A stretch of DNA of 64,000 nucleotides from Moringa oleifera (GCA_021397835.1 JAJFZO010000094.1:3264501-3328500), one strand, 5' to 3'; shown: positions 27,541 through 41,939, counted from the stretch's first letter. Numbers and translations: made by a program. Notes: generated from the sequence alone by a model not told the origin.

Positions 27541-28420
27541 GGTATAGTTACGAACGGGCCGATCCAAATTCGGCCCAAAATATCACAATCTGATGCATGA
27601 GAAACTTGATTGGGTGCTTAGGGTAACTCAGTTGCCGACTCTGGTTCCTCTTCTTTGCTAATCGAAAAGAGGGTTCCTTTTCGCCTCTCCCATCTCATTC
27701 CGACTTTATAATTTTCCTTACCCGGGAAGAAAAGAGGCAGGTGTCTTACGATTTTGCACAACTGTCTCTGCCATTTCCTCGTTTCTCCAATCAGGTAGGA
27801 CTCCGTCTCGTCATCTAATCGGCTCTATGGGAGAAGTGTTTTATGATATGTGGAATTGGTATGATGGATTTTGTTGTTGATGTTTGGGATTGGTGGTTCT
27901 TAATTCATCCTTTTAGGTTGAGCTAGCATCTTTACATTGAGATAATGCTCGATTTGGTGGAAGTATCTTTTTAAACTTGTTATCTGCGTGGATAATAGTC
28001 TGTTTAATTGAAAATAAAATATTAGAAATTCTAATTGCGATCTGGGTGTAAGAAATTGTGCTCTAACACCTTTTCAGTATTGTAAAGCTTCTTACTGATA
28101 TGAGGCTTTTAGCTTTTCTAAACTAAGTTTAGATCATTATTTTGATCAATAAATGGAATTGATTGGCACATGTTATTAGTTTTGTACTTAAATATAGTAT
28201 TACTCTCTGATTATTGTTAGGGTGTATGAAATTTAATTGATTTTTAATTTTCAGAATTATTGTGGATTTTTTGGGAGATTGAAGTTGGAGAGTATATTTT
28301 ATCTTATAAAGAATAAGGAGAGAAATTACAATTTTTTTTTTTTTTAGTATTTCTTTCATTTTTGCCCTGTGCTTTTGAAGTACTTACTCTATTTATTTTC
28401 TTTTTGTAAAGTCATCAGCC
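27541..28420 (+). promoter_or_regulatory. NMD3 proximal promoter, leader and probable 5'-UTR intron
   Basis: A GGCCCA at 27572-27577 (TGGGCC on the other strand) gives a site II-type element. A pyrimidine-rich segment follows. A donor CAG/GTAGGA at 27794/27795 and an AG acceptor just before the start codon (28410-28411 or 28417-28418) suggest a leader intron of about 620 bp. No protein is encoded. The intron is inferred from splice signals only. Confidence 0.5.
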
Positions 28421-29947
28421 ATGGCACAAGAGTCAGGCATGTTTATGATTCCTCAGACCGTTGGTAGTGTTTTGTGCTGCAAGTGTGGTATTCCTATGGC
28501 ACCAAATGTTGCCAATATGTGTGTCACTTGTTTGCGCTCTGAAGTTGACATCACGGAAGGGTTACAGAAGCATGTTATCATCCTGCACTGCCCTGAATGT
28601 GATAGCTATTTGCAGCCGCCAAGAACTTGGATTAAAGCGCAACTAGAATCAAAGGAGCTCTTAACATTCTGTGTGAAGAGACTGAAGAATTTGAATAAAG
28701 TTAGGTTGGTGCATGCAGAATTTGTTTGGACTGAACCACACTCCAAGAGGATCAAGGTGAAGCTGAAAGTTCAGAAAGAGGTTCTTAATGGTGCAATTCT
28801 TGAGCAGTCGTATATTGTTGAGTATGTTCAGCAAGATCATATGTGTGAGTCTTGCTCAAGGGTTCAAGCCAACCCTGACCAGTGGGTGGCAGCAGTGCAG
28901 CTCCGGCAGCATGTGTCTCACAGGCGAACTTTCTTTTATCTGGAACAGCTGATCTTGAAGCATGATGCTGCTGCACGTGCTATTAGAATCAAGCAGATGC
29001 ATCAAGGTATTGATTTTTTCTTTGGTAACAGGAGTCATGCCGTCAAATTTGTGGAATTTTTGGGTAAAGTTGTTCCAGTGAAGAGTCGTCATGACAAACA
29101 GCTTGTTTCCCATGATCCAAAGAGCAACAACTATAATTATAAGTACACATTCTCTGTTGAGATCTGCCCCATTTGTCGTGAGGATTTGATCTGCTTGCCT
29201 CAAAAACTTGCTCACAGTCTCGGGAATATTGGTCCTCTTGTAATCTGTACAAAAGTTTCCAACAGCATTGCTTTGCTTGATCCATTATCTCTGAGGTACT
29301 GTTTTCTGGATGCTGATCAGTATTGGAGGACAACTTTCCGTACTCTACTCAATAGCAGGCAACTTGTGAAATACCTTGTATTTGATGTGGAGCGCCCGAT
29401 TGGTGAAGCTAATGTTGGTGGCTCAAAGTATGCTTTGTCCTATGTCCAAGTAGCTCGTGAATCAGATATTGGAAGGATTTTCTATGTTAGAACACATCTG
29501 GGCCACATATTGAAACCTGGGGATCAGGCTCTTGGGTATGATCTTTATGGGGCTAATAGTAATGACATGGAACTCGACAAATATGGAATCAACTTTGCAC
29601 TTCCAGAGGTAATTCTAGTTAAAAAGAGCTATGAAGAGCAGCGGCAGAGGAAGTCTCGGAAATCTCGTGCTTGGAAGCTCAAGGCCCTTGACATGGAAGT
29701 TGATGACTCTAGAGGCAGAACTGACCAAGAGAAGATGAACTCTGAATATGAGGAGTTCTTAAGAGATCTAGAAGAGAACCCTGAACTGAGGTTCAATATA
29801 TCGTTGTACCGCAACAAAGATTACCAGCCTTCGGAGACAGCATCTATGACTGATGGGGAGGGTGCACCTTCTGTTCCTCTGGAGGAGTTGCTTGCTGATC
29901 TTGATTTAAGTGATGAGGAAGATGGGGATGATGGCATGAAGGAGTGA
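28421..29947 (+). CDS. NMD3: 60S ribosomal export protein NMD3
   Basis: NMD3 is the adaptor that binds the nascent 60S ribosomal subunit and links it to the exportin CRM1/XPO1 for passage from nucleus to cytoplasm. The 508-aa product is close to the usual plant length and lies in one uninterrupted exon. The N-terminal region has the four Cys-x2-Cys pairs expected of NMD3 (CCKC, CVTC, then CPEC and CESC), and a further CPIC lies near residue 249. The NMD3 core with the HxxHRRTFFYLEQLI-type segment follows. The acidic C-terminus holds LEELLADLDLSDEED, a leucine-rich export-signal-like motif. The start is chosen because MAQESGMF matches the family start. No lesion is seen. It converges with the importin-5-like gene downstream; no shared regulation is evident. 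Confidence 0.97.
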   Translation: MAQESGMFMIPQTVGSVLCCKCGIPMAPNVANMCVTCLRSEVDITEGLQKHVIILHCPECDSYLQPPRTWIKAQLESKELLTFCVKRLKNLNKVRLVHAEFVWTEPHSKRIKVKLKVQKEVLNGAILEQSYIVEYVQQDHMCESCSRVQANPDQWVAAVQLRQHVSHRRTFFYLEQLILKHDAAARAIRIKQMHQGIDFFFGNRSHAVKFVEFLGKVVPVKSRHDKQLVSHDPKSNNYNYKYTFSVEICPICREDLICLPQKLAHSLGNIGPLVICTKVSNSIALLDPLSLRYCFLDADQYWRTTFRTLLNSRQLVKYLVFDVERPIGEANVGGSKYALSYVQVARESDIGRIFYVRTHLGHILKPGDQALGYDLYGANSNDMELDKYGINFALPEVILVKKSYEEQRQRKSRKSRAWKLKALDMEVDDSRGRTDQEKMNSEYEEFLRDLEENPELRFNISLYRNKDYQPSETASMTDGEGAPSVPLEELLADLDLSDEEDGDDGMKE

Positions 29948-31039
29948 GGAGGTGTGTGTGGTCCAGTTTTGTGCTATCTGATTCAGTGAGGAGAGTGGCT
30001 TACTAAATCAATAATTTATATCTGTTGCAGTTTCTTGAGTTATGATTTCAATCAAAAATAGTAAGAAGGTTATTGTGTAAAGATGTGTTGTTTGTGTTAC
30101 ATCAGAGGCTAGGATACTTGCTTCTCAGTTTCTTAAATTCCTGCAATTTTGGTGTAATCTTGAACAATCCTTCAAAGCCAAATATTTGTGAGGCTTTTGT
30201 GGTTGTCTATCCATTTCTTACTCCCAGCAATAATTTGGGCTTTGGGCTCTCTGAATGGATACATACCTATCTTATTGGCATTCTGAAGGGAGATCCAATA
30301 CTTGACAATGATTTCCCTTCCTGTACGACTTAAATATAAACATTTAGCAGATAGATAATAACATTAAAGCTTCTGAAAGAATTGAAGTTACAGTTAATCA
30401 GAGGCATAGAAACCAGCATTTGTCAGTTGTAGTAGTGATAACAAAAAAGAATAAATGTCTAGATGTTTTACATATCTGATTCATTTCAAGCTGTGGTATG
30501 ACCATTTCTTATTCTAGCTAACCCATTTTGATTTTGAAGTAAGAATCAATGCCTTAAGATAACAACACTTAAAGCTCTTAAGGAATATTTGTGATTCATA
30601 AACAAAGCATGTTTTATAAATTAAATTAACCTTTTTCAAGTTTACTTGGAATTTTCTAGCAGGAAAAGATCCACTTGGAATTTTCTGGGCTGCCTGCCTT
30701 TGTGCATCTAGTTGTCAATCTTTGGCAACAGTCCTGCAGCTGTAGCTCACCACCACTACACAGAATGCAGAGCAGTGTAGACTAACATTCTGGGCAAACA
30801 TGAATGAAACACATGACAACTATGAATAAAAGGCAGTTTCATATCCTATATTTCTTGTTTAACTGTACAATGGCAAGAAATAAGAAATATACATTCTATT
30901 TACTCTGAAATATACAGGCAGGGGAAAGAAGGCATAAACTCCAGCCCTATACAAAATGCTCCCAGTTTGCCTGAAATCATGGAAGAGATTGTTGACATAA
31001 TGAACATTTTGCAGACTAACCCATTAACAAACCAATGAG
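29948..31039. other. convergent intergenic region
   Basis: Contains the 3' UTRs of NMD3 (plus) and importin-5-like copy A (minus). No further gene is supported; the short open stretch near 30073-30333 has no recognisable domain. Confidence 0.55.
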
Positions 31040-34000
31040 CTAAGATGATAGAATATCTTGCAATGAGCTTCGCTGAGGGGGTTGCAAGGAAGTGAGAATG
31101 AATGCCCATGTGGTGGATGGTAATGTCTCCTGTAAATGCTTCAATTGTTTAATCATTCTGCTCTTAGTTTCTTCTGTTGCTAGATTGTTGCCTGGCTTGA
31201 GGATCTTAAAAAACAAACAAATACCCAATAAGAAGAAACTTCAGCAGTTTCTCCACATAAAAATCTTTGTTTTGGGCATGAGAACATTCAAGTGAATATG
31301 AAATGATGGATAGAATTTACCTGATCATAGACTGCAATAATTTTGGGAAGATTAGCCTTGTCTTTGCCAAGCAGTAATTCATCTGACCTGAAAATATGTG
31401 CCAGTAAAATTAAGTTCTAAAGACAAGAAACTTTTTAAAGAATATCCAAGTTACACATGCACCATATGTTTAGAGAGTGTCATACTTTTCAACCATTGAA
31501 CAAAGCTGATCATGCACGACTTGTGCCACATGTTCATCATGCTTTATTGGCAAATGGCTCAACCACATGGAGATGATCTGTTGAAACTCCATAAATATAC
31601 GGGTTACAGAACTGAGGACACTATATATGCTCAACGATATAACAAAAGAGACAAACTCCACAGATAGTTATATCTTGATCATAATTATCTTAAATCACCT
31701 GGCTTCAAAACTATCTATCACAAAAGAATTACACCCACATGGTTGACACTTTGCCCTTCAAATATATGGATTTAATAAATGAGCCTACACTGGAACTTAA
31801 ATGATTTTCCTTCTGCCCAATTAGCCATACAGGAAGTATATAACTGAAAGGAACTAACCAATAATATTTTATGAAAGAAGTTAACAATGCCGGGATACAA
31901 GGGAGACAAATGTAACTGGCAAAAGATGGTCAAGTCTTTTCTCAAAAGTAATATAAAGATAACACTTGATCATAATTTTACCTGACACGATTTCATGTTT
32001 CTCAAAAGTGATATGAGCATGCAGATTGTTCACAAAATTAGTAAAACACTTACTACAATTTGATATTGAAGAATCGACAGCAACAAACTTAGCTTTTAAC
32101 AAAAATAGAACATATTTGAGGAGAATCTTCCACAAAACAAACTTGGAAATTGTCTATTAATCATAACAAATTAATACTATAACTGCATAGAATGCATGGT
32201 AGTTAAATTCAAAGTCTTTTTTCACAAAAAATAAAGAGAAAAGAAAGAAGAAATCCTATACCTCAACTGCATCGACACTATCCCGATGGAACTGGTATAT
32301 CTTTCCAAGCGCGGAAATGGCAACATCATGAGCAAGTGCGTTATCCTTCTCAGATGCATCTAAATTGCGTATTACGGCATTAAGACCAGAAAGAGCCTCT
32401 GCCAAAAGACAGTAACTGGATTACAGCATAGACAATGTGATTCATGAAAAACTGTAAAACAGAAAGCAGGAATATTATTCTACCTTTAATCAAGGGTTTC
32501 AAGACAGCAGCACCAAACTCTGCAAAAGAACAAATTCCCTGTGCACCTACCTGAAAACAACAATATTTAGCATCAGTAAGGTATTTATGATGCTATAATA
32601 ACACAAATTGGTTGAGAGCGTCACCTTTTGTATTTTTGGATGCTCATTATAGCAAGCTTTAATTAGGGGAGGAAGATTAGTCTCATAATATCTGTTTCAC
32701 CAGATTGTGTTAAACTGGGTTTGAACAAAATGCTTAATCACATCAGTGTTATGAACAGCATAGAATCATAGGTCACTTACTTTAAAGTTTCTTCAGGGCA
32801 TTGCTTCATAATATCGAGAAAAATGCGCAAAGCTAATCTTCTGTCTTTTGCTGTTCTCTCTCTATCCTGTTGGCACAGAAACAATAGTTGAGCAAACTAG
32901 TCCTCTTAAAACAAAAGATGCAAGATCATCAGCATTTTGTTAAGTACTTCATAAAAGTTATGCATTGATATTGCATAGACTCTAGCTTGCACGGAAAAAG
33001 GTTACACCTAAAATCACAATTTGCCATTACAATTATCACCGGTTCCATTTCATGACCAAAGTTCTGTAAATAATGAACCAGCTTCCTTCTTCCCCATCCT
33101 CTCTCCCTCTCTCTCCTTGTTTTAATGTTTAATTCTGTCTGTTTGTCTGGCTCTTTCACATGCCCCAACCCCCAAAAATTAACTGCATAAAATTCTGGTT
33201 GATCTTCTAATGACAATGAAACGTAAACAGTAAAACAAGCATGTATCATTGAACCACTTACGACAAAGCATGGATCTGATGAGATGAGAAGAAAGGGAAC
33301 AGGATAGCAACTTATTACTAAAGAAGCAACCTCACCCACACAAGTTCTGTACAAGAGAGAATTTTGCCAAAGAATGATGGTAAAAAAGCCTTATATATTC
33401 TGATGAAAGCTGTTAAGCAATTGATAGCCTGTATCAAGAGAATACAAGAACAGTCAAACTTTAAACAAGTTTCATCAAAGCTAAATTTCCAATAAAATGT
33501 AACAGAATCTGGTAAGAAAACAAAAAGGCAACAGAATCACAGAGTTCATTCCAAACATTTTCTAGTAGCTCCATTTCATCCTCAAGCAATTTCTGATCTT
33601 CTGCATTAATATCCTTTATGCCACTCAATTTCATCCCAAAACTTTCCTCAAATGAGCTACCCATGAGAACTGCAATTATCTCATCAATGAATTTGCCAAC
33701 CTGGGTTTCATTGAGAATAGGTCCAGGGATCTGAAAAGCAGAGTATGATATTTGTAAGAGAGAGGCATTGTTTGCATAACACTGCACCACATACATTTAA
33801 AATCCATTAAAGCAAACTCAATATTCCATGTTCATGCACAACAGATGAAAAGAAGAGGGGGAAAAAAAAAGGAGTGCTGCATACCAATTGCCAAGCTACC
33901 ACTTCAGCCAAAACATAAAACAAACAGTCACACTGATAATAGTGGGGACATAACTCCTGCTGTAGTATATTCTAGGCTTACTCTTATTAGTGAGGACTGT

Positions 34001-37000
34001 ATAACACATTATTAACATTTGTAAGAAACTTTAAACTAGAAATACTTGAGCTTGACCCATATTGGCTTGGTAATATGAATAGTTGGTGCTAGTACTAATA
34101 TGCGTAACCTATCTCTCTTAAAATACACAACAAACCTGTATGCAGTTCCTTAGCGAGTCCAAAATTCTCACATGTAGTTCTTTCATGCCCTCCTGGAAGC
34201 CAATAACCATGCAATATATTAATATTCAGAAGAAAAGCTATGATACAAAAGAATGTCAGGTCCCTAGTTATGGAATTACATCATGCAGAGCTTCCACCAA
34301 TTTTGGTATTATGAAAGCAGACAATTGTTCCAAAGGGGATTTGCAGATATTTTGAGGTCCTTTCTCCATTGCTGTCTTAGATGAATACAATAATGCTGGC
34401 ATGGCTACAAATAAAAAATGAATAAATAAACACAAAAATTATTAGAATAATTTCAGAAGCTTTCAAATATTAATTACAAGACCTGAATTATGTTGTTACC
34501 TAAGATAGCTGCTCTTCGAATGTTTTCATGAAGTTCAAACTTGAGGAGTGGAACTAAAGTATGAGCAACCTGCACAAGTGATGAAACATGCTGAAAAGTT
34601 ATGTTTCTTAAGATATAGTAAGAAGAAGCATTCCTATGAGGTGCATTCTAACCAACCTCCTCTGTCCATAGACCAAAATATTCCTTCAGCTCATCAGCGC
34701 AGCAACATAGCACTTCGCAAGCTGTGGCTTTCTCCTCAAGGATGTCAGTTTTGATCCCAATCTTTTTCTGTCCACGTGATATGAGTTTGATTCTACAGAA
34801 CACGCGTCTCTCGTAAGAAAGAAAATAAGAAATGTAATGCAGATTTACGATAAGGGAGCCTCACTTTTCTATGATTTGATAAGAAACAAGGACTGTCAAA
34901 ATCAAATCAATCGTTTACAATGCATCATTTCAATTACCTAGAAAACAATATGTAATAGCTAAGTCTAGTCTTCCGCTCCAAATGCCTTCTGATCATGCAT
35001 TCTCATGTGTATTGTTTCTTGTTTCCATTTTCCTTTACCTCTCTAATAGTTCAAAATTCTATTTGCTTCCCATTCATCAAACTAACAAAAAGGATATGTC
35101 CTTTAAATTGGAAGTTATCAACCCATTCTAGAATGAGGTCATGTCATGGTTAATTTCAGTCCACTTAATATGTTATTAGGGACATAAAAAAGGATAACTT
35201 TTTTGTAAAGAAAAAGAATGAACAATTAAGAAGATGGAAAATTTAACTGTATCATGAAAATTCTCAGCTATTATGAGAAGTCAAGTATCCATTTAGGTAA
35301 AGAAACTGAAAAGGAAATACCAATCATTTCAGGCACTAAACAAAGTTTTAATCTTAAGTCCAACCTTTTTTTTCCCGATGCTTCAATGTCATCATAATCT
35401 TTAGCTATAGTGACGTAGCATCTAAGTTGAGCAGACTGAAGCAAGGGCGGAATTGCAAAAGTCAAAAATGGCTCGAACTCTTTCCCTAAGCATTTACAGA
35501 GTCTGCCCCATGCCTGAAACAAAATTGTTAAATGTGTATCACAACAAAGAAAACTATATAGAATGTTTTGCAAAAATCTCAGTGGAAATTATACAGATTT
35601 CCATACTTGCAACACAGGCCTTCTCATTGGTTCCATCGGAGCTCCTTGTGCTGAGATGAGCACTCGCACAATCTAATATGACAGAACATTGAAAGCTAAG
35701 ATGTCATATAATGTGTAGCTATTCTTATTTGGTTGTCACATGATTCCAGTTTGATTCAGAAGGAACAGATCAGAAAAAAAGTTGGAGTTGCTTTATTATA
35801 TGTTGATCTAATGAATTAGTTTGACTAGTCATCAAGGCCTGAGGAACCATGTTATGTTAGACATGTAGAATTATTTAGTTTTCTCCCCCTCATTTTCTTG
35901 TTAGTTTTTCACTTAATTCTGTGGCACTGATACTGTGAAGAAAGAGATGCGAAAGAAAAATTATTTTCCGTTTTCAGCAAACAAATTTCGTTTCTGCTCA
36001 ATCTGTAACAGGGATTACACAATGAGATAAATAAATTGCTATTGTTTCAGCTATTATAGGGTCTTATCTATACCTTTTTAATATGAAATATTTTCTGAGC
36101 TTACAAAAGAATTAAGGGAACGTAGTTGAAAACAATGCTAAAAACTAAAACCTAGAATGCTACTGATGCTTACCCCATCAATCTCATCTCTGAATTTCTC
36201 CTTTCCAACAGCCACCCCAATTGTGGTAATGCACTCAATAGATGCAGCAAGAAGCACTTCATTAAATGTGTCAGTCGCAGACCACATGATAAATTTTAGA
36301 ATAGGCATAACAGTTTCATAGTACTCTTGGAAATGATCCTGCAAATACATTTATGACTTTGAAACCCGATGTTCATTAAAAGGAAAAAGTAAAACAGAAC
36401 AATGAATGAAGCAGATTCCAGACAGCACCTTTGATGCATAAGCAATTATTGCCAAAGCTGATAAAGCCCTCACCTTCAGCATTTGCTTTCCTTTCTGGAT
36501 TGTAGATAAATAATGTAAATGCATTGTCAAATCCAATAAGACGTGGATAATGGTAAAACAGCAAAGACATGCATTCATATACAACAACAATATTTAACTT
36601 TTTGCATATTATTGGAAGCTGAAATAGGGAAATATCTCGAATACAATTTAAGCAGATAGAAACAAAATCAATACATGCATCTAGTAGCAAAAGTATTTAC
36701 ATATGAGGACAAAAACTGCTAACTGGGACTGATTGTATACCTGGAGACATCCAAGTAATTTGCTCACTATTCCATTCAGGTAAGGTGTTAAGACCTCCGA
36801 AGTGCAGTTCTTGCAAAAGAAGAAAATTGCTAAAGCTGCTTGCATCTGAAAGAAAAAGCATTGAAGCAAAAAGGAACATTGTGAAGATGGTTAGTAAATG
36901 CAAACCATCACTAAACAGGTAAAAAAGGAAATAATAGCACACAAGCAACATCTCCTCCTTCAGCGATGCTTTTCAAAACTGTACACGATTTCAAGAAACA

Positions 37001-39210
37001 TGAGAGGGAGATCAACATGCACATAACAACTTTGACGATAACATAACTAAATTATTGGGACACTTCTAAGAATTTGCATAGCAGCGTGATAGCTTATTAG
37101 AAATTTGAAAAGGTTTCCTCTGCAAAAATGGCATGAGAATCCTGAAGTCTTAAGTATATTTCACAGCAAGATAATCCATATGCATTTTAAAGAAGATGAC
37201 CACAAGCCATGCGAATTACTTATGCAAATAGGACCTATACAACATTCAAGTTATTAACCCATGATTATTCACTCATTTGTACTATGCTAAAGGATCAATA
37301 TGTGAAATTAAGATATCTCTTCATTTTCACTATTCTCGCCCACGTCAGCTACATTGTTCTTTTACATCATGCAAGAAGGGCCCTTTATATGTAAAAATGT
37401 AAAGAGACACAAAACTGATTTTTAGACTGAGGATAAAGGTGATGTAAATGAACCATACAAGGAAATGATACATATATTGAGTGAAAAGATATGAAATTTG
37501 ATTAAAGACAGAGTGGAACAGCTTCCTAAAAGGAATTAGAGTTAATACCAATGCATCTTTGCAAATATACCTGAACACAAGGATTCTGGATATCACCCAG
37601 AGCTGTTGTTAGTGCAGGCAGTACTTGTTGATGACATTGTTCTTGAACTTCAGGACTCAAATGCGAAGAAAATTCTGCTATAGCTTTCATAGCTGCACAA
37701 CGCACAAGAGGATGAACGTCTCTGATGACTCCCACAACTGGTCTCAAAAGGCCTCCCAAATTGCCTCTCAGCTCCTAAAATATTAAATTATTTCCATGGG
37801 CTTTTATCAATGGTCAAGTTTCCACAAATTTTCTGTAGCTAGTACAGGACATAGGTATGGTGTCATGAACCTCGGGAACTTGAACAAAATAAAACAAAGG
37901 CAGGGATCTGATACCTTTGAGCAACTCTGTGTAATAACAGCAAGGGAAGTGATAGCTGCATGACGATTTTGCCACTCTGTATTATCCAAGAAAGATCTAA
38001 ACTCATCAGAGTAACTCACCAGAGTTGCTTTCCCTCCCAGGGCGTTTGCAATTCGAACCAAAATCTCAATCTCCTGAGAATACACTCTCCTTTGCTCATC
38101 ATTCTGCTCATCACTTTCAGCATCATACCTCGAAGGTGCGTCCTTAATAATAAAACTAAGTTTCATAATTATAATAGAGAGGAACCTCTTTATGTGCTGA
38201 GGGAAATTGAGCAACATGGGTCGGCCTTTCAGCGTTTCTTCAGCAATCGTAAGTATGAATTCCATTGCAAGAAGGTTCATTTTCTCTCCGAAATCTGAGT
38301 TCTCTGCTGTCGTAAGCATACACTGAATGACAGAGTCAATTTGGAGGCTGAAGAACCCCAACTTTTCTCTAGCCAACAATATCAATTCTTCAAGCACTAC
38401 TACAGCAAAATCAAATTTACCCTCCGTTGAAATCAAGAAAAAGGTTTTCATCGTTAGAACCAAAAGATCTTGATAAAGATCCTGATTTGAAGGAGTGGTC
38501 CAGCACAACACGAAATTCACTGAGGCCTTAACTGCTGCAATTTTCACCTGCAAACAGACATCAGAATCCAACATTTTCGTCAAGATTTCATGTAACTTAT
38601 CCATCCTTGGAAGCAGCGTCTCAGCTAGACGACCCTGTACCAATTGTGCCAGCAACACGAGTCCACCTTCCACAATAGTCTCCAACTCCGAATCCAAAGA
38701 TTCAAACATAAAATCCAAAAGCTCGGGCCAGTCGTTTCCGAGTACATTCACAGACGCTATATCAGACACAAAATCAAGTAGTTTGAGAAGAAACGACCTC
38801 GAACGCTCCTTCTTGAGCAAGTTGATAATCATGGGTTTTAATTCATTTCGGTGTATAATGGCAAGTTTGTGCCAGAGGTCGTGCTCTGCGCGAGTTAGCA
38901 GACGAGAGAGGAGGTCCAAAGCGGCATCTTTGAGTTGGATATCAATTGGTGAAGAAAGGAGATAAAGGAGACGGAGACAGAGAGACTTCAGGTAATAATT
39001 CTTGAGATAGTTCAAGAGGGTTTTGGCAAGGGACTGGATATCTGGTGAAGTTGAGTAGAGTTTAAAGATGAAAGTGCAGAGCGCTGATGTGTCATTTTCG
39101 TTTAACACTTCTTTGGCTTCTGCTTGGATGATCTTCGCTGATGGTGGTGGTAGTGGGGGCAACAATGACGACGACCATGGTGTCCTAGCTGCTGATGAGT
39201 TTCCGTCCAT
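31040..39210 (-). CDS. importin-5 (karyopherin beta-3)-like protein, copy A
   Basis: A HEAT/ARM-repeat nuclear import receptor; importin-5 family members bind RanGTP with the N-terminal repeats and carry ribosomal and other cargo into the nucleus. Twenty exons join in phase to 1136 aa with no stop: 39210-37915, 37774-37571, 36845-36741, 36494-36429, 36338-36174, 35672-35607, 35513-35365, 34792-34657, 34569-34500, 34404-34280, 34192-34136, 33730-33533, 33428-33336, 32866-32781, 32691-32625, 32550-32484, 32398-32262, 31577-31486, 31387-31321 and 31204-31040. Conserved landmarks include WPELLDFMFESLDSE, GKEKFRDEIDG, KKIGIKTDILEEKATAC, VHDQLCSMVEK and the terminal LQDILSS. It is much more diverged than a typical plant KPNB3, above all in the first exon, in shortened acidic loops and in the region around residue 800 where the usual Lys/Arg-rich stretch is missing. 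Functional or specialised paralogue; cargo unknown. Confidence 0.9.
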
Positions 39211-41129
39211 TTTTCGCTGCAAAGGGTTGGCTTTACAATCTCGAAAGAATATTGACGGGTGCCTCTTTCAATCTCGGGAAACGGCAGCTTCTTTTTCCTT
39301 CTTTCTGAACCCTCGAAACAATGTGGGATGCCTTGGGGAAGAAAGGGCGTGAATCTTGACAAATGGTGGGTGCCTTAAATCTTGAAAGAATTGGTGCATT
39401 CGTTGACAAGATAGACGGCGAAATTCTGAGAGAAATTATATCGACTTTCTTCGGAACTTAGTTCCCGTCGCAATGGGCGATAATGATAAGGAGTTTAGAG
39501 ACGGAAAGGGAGAAGCGGTTTCTTTTGGAGATTTGAAATGAAGAGCTCACTGTTAAAGGCAGTTGGCTTTGGCGCCGCGTCGTCGTCAGTTGCTTCGGGC
39601 TTGTTTGGCAGGCTGGTTAAGATTATCCTGTACGGATTCTGGTTAGTCCTGTCCAGGATCACTGCACCTCGGTTTCCTCAGTTTTGGACCTTTGGTCCAC
39701 ACAACTGTTCTTGCTTGGAATTCACTTAATGTAATATTTAAGAGAATTATATTAAAAATATTTATTTTACATAAAATTTTTAATTAAAACTTCTAATAAA
39801 AATTAAAAACAAATATGTTAAACAATTTTTTCGATACAAATTTTTTTAAATGAATTTTTCAAATTTTATTGCTTATGTTTTTTAACATACAAAAATAACT
39901 ATTATACCCTTATAACAATTAATCAATATATATATTAATTATTTTTTATTTAATTAGACTCAATAAATTTATAGTCTATTTTTTACTTAAAAATATCAAT
40001 TTTATAAGTAGTTTTTATTGTAAAATTTAAAATTTACACGATCGACTCGAAATAAAATATAAAATTTATTTGAATCAATTTAAAATATTTTTAATAACCA
40101 TTTGAGTTAAGATTCAATTTGAATCAAATTGATAGATTATTATTTTATTTATTATTTTTTAAATACAAAAGTCTGATTGATAATATAAAGTAAACATTAA
40201 AATTTTATAAGATTTTTATTTTTATTTTTATATTAAAATTAAATATATATAAGAGCTACGTAAAAAAAGAAAATAATCATATATAGATACATTTAGTCTA
40301 TCATATAAACAAAAACAAAAAAAAAATAATAATTGATTGTTATTAAGATATAATCATCATCTTCGTATTTTAAAATCACAAGGGTTGAAGTTAATGAAAT
40401 CTATTTAATATAAGTCTATCTTAAAAAATCAAAAAAATATTTTTTAATTGATGTGATTATTATTATTCTAATTATTATTACTATAATTTTTATTTTGAGA
40501 GTTTGTTCCAAAACATAACTTCTTCAATGTAATTAAACCAAAATTTAAAGAAATATTAATTATTTGATACAATTCTATTTGATTTTTTTCTATCAATATT
40601 GTTTATATTTATATTTATTTAATTATTAATTTTCTGTTTGTTAAAATCTTCTTCTTCATTTTATTATTTAGAGAAATATTTCAAAATAGCTCGACAAATC
40701 AAGATAAAGTTGCATTTGGATCCTTGTTGTAAAACTCATTTATTGATAAGGAAGATGATGCAAATATAGGAAACAGACAAAAGAAGAAATGAGTCAAAAC
40801 ACTAATGATAATGAAATTTTTTATTTTATATATTTTATGTTTTAGAAAAATATTTTTAATATAATGATGATGAAAAACCTGAATATATATTTTTAAAAAA
40901 AATTATAAATAAAAAATTGATGACAAAGTTAAATCAAAATTTTATGATAAAATTAAGAATTAACGGTGGTGAGTTTCTTCTTTTATACTTTTTTTGATGT
41001 TTGTTTCTATTTTTTAAGAAAATATATTTTACATCACATATAGATAATATCTTATGGTATATCATATAAGTTTCATAAATGTAAGTAAATATTCAATCTA
41101 TCATCACAAAAGTTTTTAAAATTTTTTAA

Positions 41130-41440
41130 GATTTAAAAATTTATATTGTTAAAATTTTAAAAAATTTATAAAAAAATTTTATATTGAAAATTGTTCAAAT
41201 TTAAAGAATAGAATGAATTGAAGTGAAGAATTCATTTAAATTATTTTTCAAAAATATTCTTAATTTTTTATAACTGTTTGAGTTAAGATCTAATTTGAAC
41301 TTAATTGATACATCAAATTTCGATTTATCACTTTTTAAATGTGAAGATATGATTGATAATATAAGATAAATATCAAAATTTTATGAGACTTTAAATCAAT
41401 CTAAATTAAGTCAAATTAAAAGTTTAGATGCATGATTCAA
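41130..41440 (-). repeat. inverted copy of AT-rich dispersed repeat
   Basis: The reverse complement carries the same block order as the 26925 copy, including the AACTGTTTGAGTTAAG-type block that also occurs near 40100. Confidence 0.4.
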
Positions 41441-41939
41441 AATAGTTAAAATGACAAAGTTTAAATCGAAATTTGAATAAAATTTAATTTTTTATATTTA
41501 TCTCTCAAAACTAATTTTAAAAAGACATATTTTAAAACTTTACCATAGAAAATTCCTAATTAGCTATCTATGTTAAATAGACAAATGGAATCAATTTTAT
41601 ACAAATTTATCAATTGAAATTTATTTAAAGATTTTTAAAAATTTAAAATGTGTTTAAAAACATGCTATATACTTCATTGTTTGAAACAACTTTTTCTCTT
41701 TAATGAAATCACCCAACTACAAGAAAGATTATTGGGTAATTTCGGTATCGCATACAATTTAAAGAAAATCTTATTTTTATAATTAAAAGAATTAATCTTT
41801 TTTTCCAAGCAATTAAAATTTAATTAATGACAAATATGTGAAGCATCCAGATCAAAAGATGAGAATCAACAATAGAAAATTGTAAGGATAATTATACAAA
41901 AATCTTAAAATTAAATTATTTTTTAATTTAAATTTCAAT

